Origin: Costus lasius
Lineage: Eukaryota > Streptophyta > Magnoliopsida > Zingiberales > Costaceae
Assembly (NCBI GenBank): GCA_027563935.2
Contig: CM050453.2
Location: 11,116,001-11,180,000, forward strand
DNA length: 64,000 nucleotides
Direction of reading: 5' to 3'
How positions within the stretch are numbered: position 1 is the stretch's first letter; every line of letters begins with the position of its first letter. Below the pieces are notes generated by a model that searched no databases, was not told where the DNA came from, and was given only the letters and a program-made list of their open reading frames with translations. The position numbers and the translations under genes are program-made. Below are positions 63,701 through 64,000 of this stretch, piece by piece.

Positions 63701-63846
63701 AGAAAGTTTCTTTAACAAATGTAACACATTGTGAGGAAATCTCAAAATTTTAAGCAAAAAGAACCTGGTGCATTGTCCGGAAGCCAAGGGCACCCGTAAC
63801 AACAAGATGCAATCCGCCAAATTCTTCAGAACGTTCTAGATGTGAC
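34791..63846 (-). CDS. TTC27: TTC27 homologue, tetratricopeptide repeat protein (N-terminal part beyond window)
   Basis: Seventeen in-phase exons give the C-terminal 622 aa: 63846-63765, 63686-63392, 62580-62522, 50265-50176, 47392-47301, 47169-47071, 46985-46908, 45090-45006, 44925-44867, 44745-44676, 44357-44266, 43602-43540, 43465-43399, 38314-38045, 37847-37731, 36483-36331, 34889-34791 (TAG). All introns are GT-AG. Landmarks: [54 protein letters not shown], then TPR units [56 protein letters not shown] and [23 protein letters not shown]27 is a conserved eukaryotic TPR scaffold with a poorly defined biochemical role. The 5' end continues past 64000. One intron (50266-62521) is about 12.3 kb and another (38315-43398) about 5.1 kb, both filled with transposon debris. 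Confidence 0.94.
36695..37247. mobile_element. MITE-like element with TAGGG-TGACA ends
   Basis: Left TAGGGATGACATCGGG and right TTGTCATCACTT are roughly inverted. The interior is full of GGGTACCCG/ACCCGACCCC palindromic motifs, like the element at 42131-42554. No target duplication found. In an intron of TTC27. Confidence 0.5.
36708..36742. repeat. 35-base G homopolymer
   Basis: Thirty-five consecutive G on the + strand near the left end of the MITE-like element. Confidence 0.95.
37388..37599. mobile_element. hAT-like MITE, CAAGGTTTGA-end family, copy 1
   Basis: 212 bp, starts CATGGTTTGAGGAACCGG and ends TTCAATCCTTG. Flanked by an exact 8-bp duplication CTATCTTG (37380-37387 and 37600-37607). 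Interior rich in ACCGGT-type palindromes. In an intron of TTC27. Confidence 0.8.
38931..39097. repeat. Tandem duplication with two long G runs
   Basis: AGTGGGCAAGTAGGAGAGGC...GATGCTAGCG occurs twice about 101-104 bp apart, each copy followed by a G run (19 G at 38975-38993, 18 G at 39080-39097). In the 5.1-kb TTC27 intron. Confidence 0.85.
40621..40962. mobile_element. hAT-like MITE, CAAGGTTTGA-end family, copy 2
   Basis: 342 bp, starts CAAGGTTCAAGGAACCGG and ends CTTCAAACCTTG. Exact 8-bp duplication GTTTTTAC at 40613-40620 and 40963-40970. The interior holds a GA-rich then TC-rich pair of tracts (40725-40880). Confidence 0.85.
41180..41598. mobile_element. Candidate MITE with GTGTTTGG ends
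   Basis: Left GGAGTGTTTGGTTTTAC and right TATCCAAACACCC are inverted. It holds a direct repeat of CTCGATCCCAACCAGAGAAG. No certain target duplication. Confidence 0.4.
42131..42554. mobile_element. hAT-like MITE, TAGGGNTGGCAA-end family
   Basis: 424 bp, starts TAGGGCTGGCAA and ends TTGCCACCCCTA. Exact 8-bp duplication ATGAAAGG at 42123-42130 and 42555-42562. Arms contain GGGTACCCG and GGGTTCGG motifs; AT-rich centre. In the 5.1-kb TTC27 intron. Confidence 0.88.
42761..42880. repeat. Three 40-bp tandem repeats
   Basis: ATCACGATGAAAGCTAGGGC plus 20 more bases, starting at 42761, 42801 and 42841 with few differences. Confidence 0.9.
45892..46060. repeat. 88-bp tandem duplication
   Basis: GATGAGTACA-AATTTGA-ATCAACAAAACCAAATG...GGGAGGTGGCAT begins at 45892 and again at 45980. 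Confidence 0.85.
46080..46168. repeat. 66-bp tandem duplication, second copy interrupted
   Basis: GAAAATACA followed by TTGCCATGAAAGGA starts at 46080 and 46146. The remainder of the second copy (TTCATGTGCAA-ACTTGTTCC) resumes at about 46432 after the intervening MITE-like copy. Confidence 0.75.
46169..46432. mobile_element. CAAGGTTTGA-end family, diverged copy 3
   Basis: Left AAGGATTGGAAAACCGG and right CGGTTTTATAAACCTT are inverted, interior with ACCGG and GAAGCTTC motifs. It splits a local tandem repeat, so it is an insertion. Clean target duplication not seen. Confidence 0.6.
48512..48790. mobile_element. Partial MITE-like sequence with GGCTNTGTTT end
   Basis: The left end AAGGCTCTGTTTCC and the purine-rich run with TGATTATCACGTG resemble the left part of the element at 57421. 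Right end not defined. Confidence 0.35.
49021..49047. repeat. (AT)n microsatellite
   Basis: About 13 AT units within a TTC27 intron. Confidence 0.95.
50914..51068. mobile_element. CAAGGTTTGA-end family, short diverged copy 4
   Basis: Starts CAAGGTTTGAAATTTCG and ends CGATTTTTCAAATCTTA, with ACCGGT inside. No target duplication seen. In the 12.3-kb TTC27 intron. Confidence 0.55.
51931..52278. repeat. 174-bp tandem duplication
   Basis: TAGCAAACTAAAGATAATAA starts at 51931 and recurs with one change at 52105. Both units continue with TTCTCAATAAAGATGATAAA and end in AACAGAGTTAAA. AT-rich, non-coding. Confidence 0.88.
52553..53963 (+). mobile_element. Solo LTR
   Basis: 1411 bp, begins TGATGTCATGC and ends GTGTGTCA, flanked by an exact 5-bp duplication ACAAT (52548-52552 and 53964-53968). 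TATA-like GAGTATAAAAGCCC at about 53167. The 3' end (CCCTGTGGGATTCG...CACTTGCGGAGTGTGTCA) resembles LTR ends of Ty3/Gypsy Athila/Tat-like elements by memory. No internal region or second LTR adjoins it, so LTR-LTR recombination is inferred. Orientation is from the TATA and 3' motif. Confidence 0.85.
52806..53060. repeat. Minisatellite of palindromic units inside the solo LTR
   Basis: Four 66-75-bp units, each beginning ACTTCAC and carrying GGTGAACCC-GCGGGGTTCACC, which is itself a near-perfect palindrome. Confidence 0.9.
54488..54612. repeat. AT-rich minisatellite
   Basis: About six imperfect units of ACTATACACATAATAA-type sequence next to GAAGCTTC-rich sequence that also occurs in copy 3 at 46220-46320. 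Confidence 0.75.
54780..55290 (+). pseudogene. Gag remnant with intact zinc knuckle
   Basis: Fragments [20 protein letters not shown] and, after a stop, a CCHC knuckle [14 protein letters not shown] (C-X2-C-X4-H-X4-C) near 55187. The frame between is disrupted. Confidence 0.8.
55395..56125. mobile_element. hAT-like element nested in the gag/protease region
   Basis: 731 bp. Starts TAGGCCTGTCCATTTGGTTT and ends TTTTGGACAGCCCTA. Flanks GCGACACA (55387-55394) and GCGACAAC (56126-56133) match at 6 of 8. Arms are rich in AACCGGTT/GGTTCGGTTT motifs. Host gag-pol similarity resumes right after it. Confidence 0.7.
56126..56488 (+). pseudogene. Protease-region remnant
   Basis: [18 protein letters not shown] aligns with the aspartic-protease region of Ty3/Gypsy polyproteins (DG near the catalytic loop), followed by several stops. 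Confidence 0.55.
56489..57420 (+). pseudogene. Reverse transcriptase remnant
   Basis: Recognisable RT blocks: [52 protein letters not shown], the catalytic YFDDILIYS box and [10 protein letters not shown]. In-frame stops follow EGDE (57008) and within HLDHLR (57206). The domain is cut at FYRRFL by the next insertion. Confidence 0.88.
57421..57956. mobile_element. MITE-like insertion between RT and RNase H
   Basis: Starts GGCTGTGTTTACCG and ends near TATAAACATTGTGC. Both ends are purine/pyrimidine-rich and partly inverted (GAGGAAAGAAAC with TTTCCTTTCTTTCC). Centre is a GC-rich GGCGAAGGC-type minisatellite. Target duplication not clear; class uncertain (Tourist-like or hAT-like). Confidence 0.6.
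57957..58650 (+). pseudogene. RNase H remnant
   Basis: [20 protein letters not shown], then [20 protein letters not shown] (catalytic D region), [18 protein letters not shown] and [18 protein letters not shown]. Stops at 58204 and 58450 break it. Confidence 0.85.
58651..59760 (+). pseudogene. Integrase remnant
   Basis: The fragment [20 protein letters not shown] (an H-H zinc-binding type region) is followed by heavily decayed core and C-terminal segments (for example [13 protein letters not shown] in another frame near 59586). Many stops and frameshifts. Confidence 0.75.
59761..62521. other. Intronic interval with no recognised feature
   Basis: Part of the 12.3-kb TTC27 intron. The stretch 59815-60400 may be LTR of the decayed Ty3/Gypsy element, but no matching second copy exists in the window. 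Nothing else identified. Confidence 0.4.
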
Positions 63847-64000
63847 CTAAAAAAATTTTCAGAGCAAAACAAATACATGAAAAGCTCAGTTAAATAATGT
63901 GACTGCAAATTAACAAACAAGAACAAAATATTGCTTCGAGAAGATCTCTAATCTCTGCACTCCAAATCACATACAACACACTAATTAAGAAAACTAGCCA

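Overview
This is a nuclear genome window from a flowering plant. The evidence is spliced genes with consensus GT-AG introns, plant-specific families (early nodulin-like phytocyanin, GT-2 trihelix factor, RS-subfamily SR splicing factor relic) and typical plant transposons: Ty3/Gypsy elements, solo LTR and MITEs. GC-rich genes in an AT-rich background suggest a monocot, but the species cannot be named from sequence alone.

Layout. 1-1363 (+): 3' part of a short-chain dehydrogenase gene of the TIC32/retinol-dehydrogenase-like group, seven exons, one with a GC donor. 1944-5017 (-): intron-containing relic of an RS31-type SR splicing factor. 5478-6112 (-): early nodulin-like protein, two exons. 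7292-14094 (-): intact 13-exon gene for proteasome ubiquitin receptor RPN13 (317 aa). 16690-21834 (-): five-exon TBC-domain Rab GTPase-activating protein (529 aa). 22469-27152: nested transposon cluster, consisting of a gag-only LTR retrotransposon (1.25-kb LTRs, perfect 5-bp target duplication) at the edge of a hAT-like MITE that itself holds a Mutator-like MITE. 27240-27783: large AT-rich palindromic element. 29610-31840 (-): three-exon GT-2-like trihelix transcription factor (615 aa). 34791-63846 (-): 17 exons of the TTC27 homologue, a TPR protein, running off the right edge. Its introns are swollen with transposons, and one is about 12.3 kb, holding a solo LTR and a wrecked Ty3/Gypsy element that carries two further insertions.

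The five intact or partial host genes have unrelated housekeeping, signalling or regulatory roles and form no pathway. The most informative content is the transposon stratigraphy. Several short elements have exact 8- or 9-bp target duplications, including a dispersed family with CAAGGTTTGA-like ends and a second family with TAGGG-TGGCAA ends. No CRISPR array, operon, phage, rRNA or convincing tRNA gene was seen. Exon boundaries were placed by hand from reading frame, family conservation and splice consensus. Every intact spliced gene keeps an open frame across all its joins.
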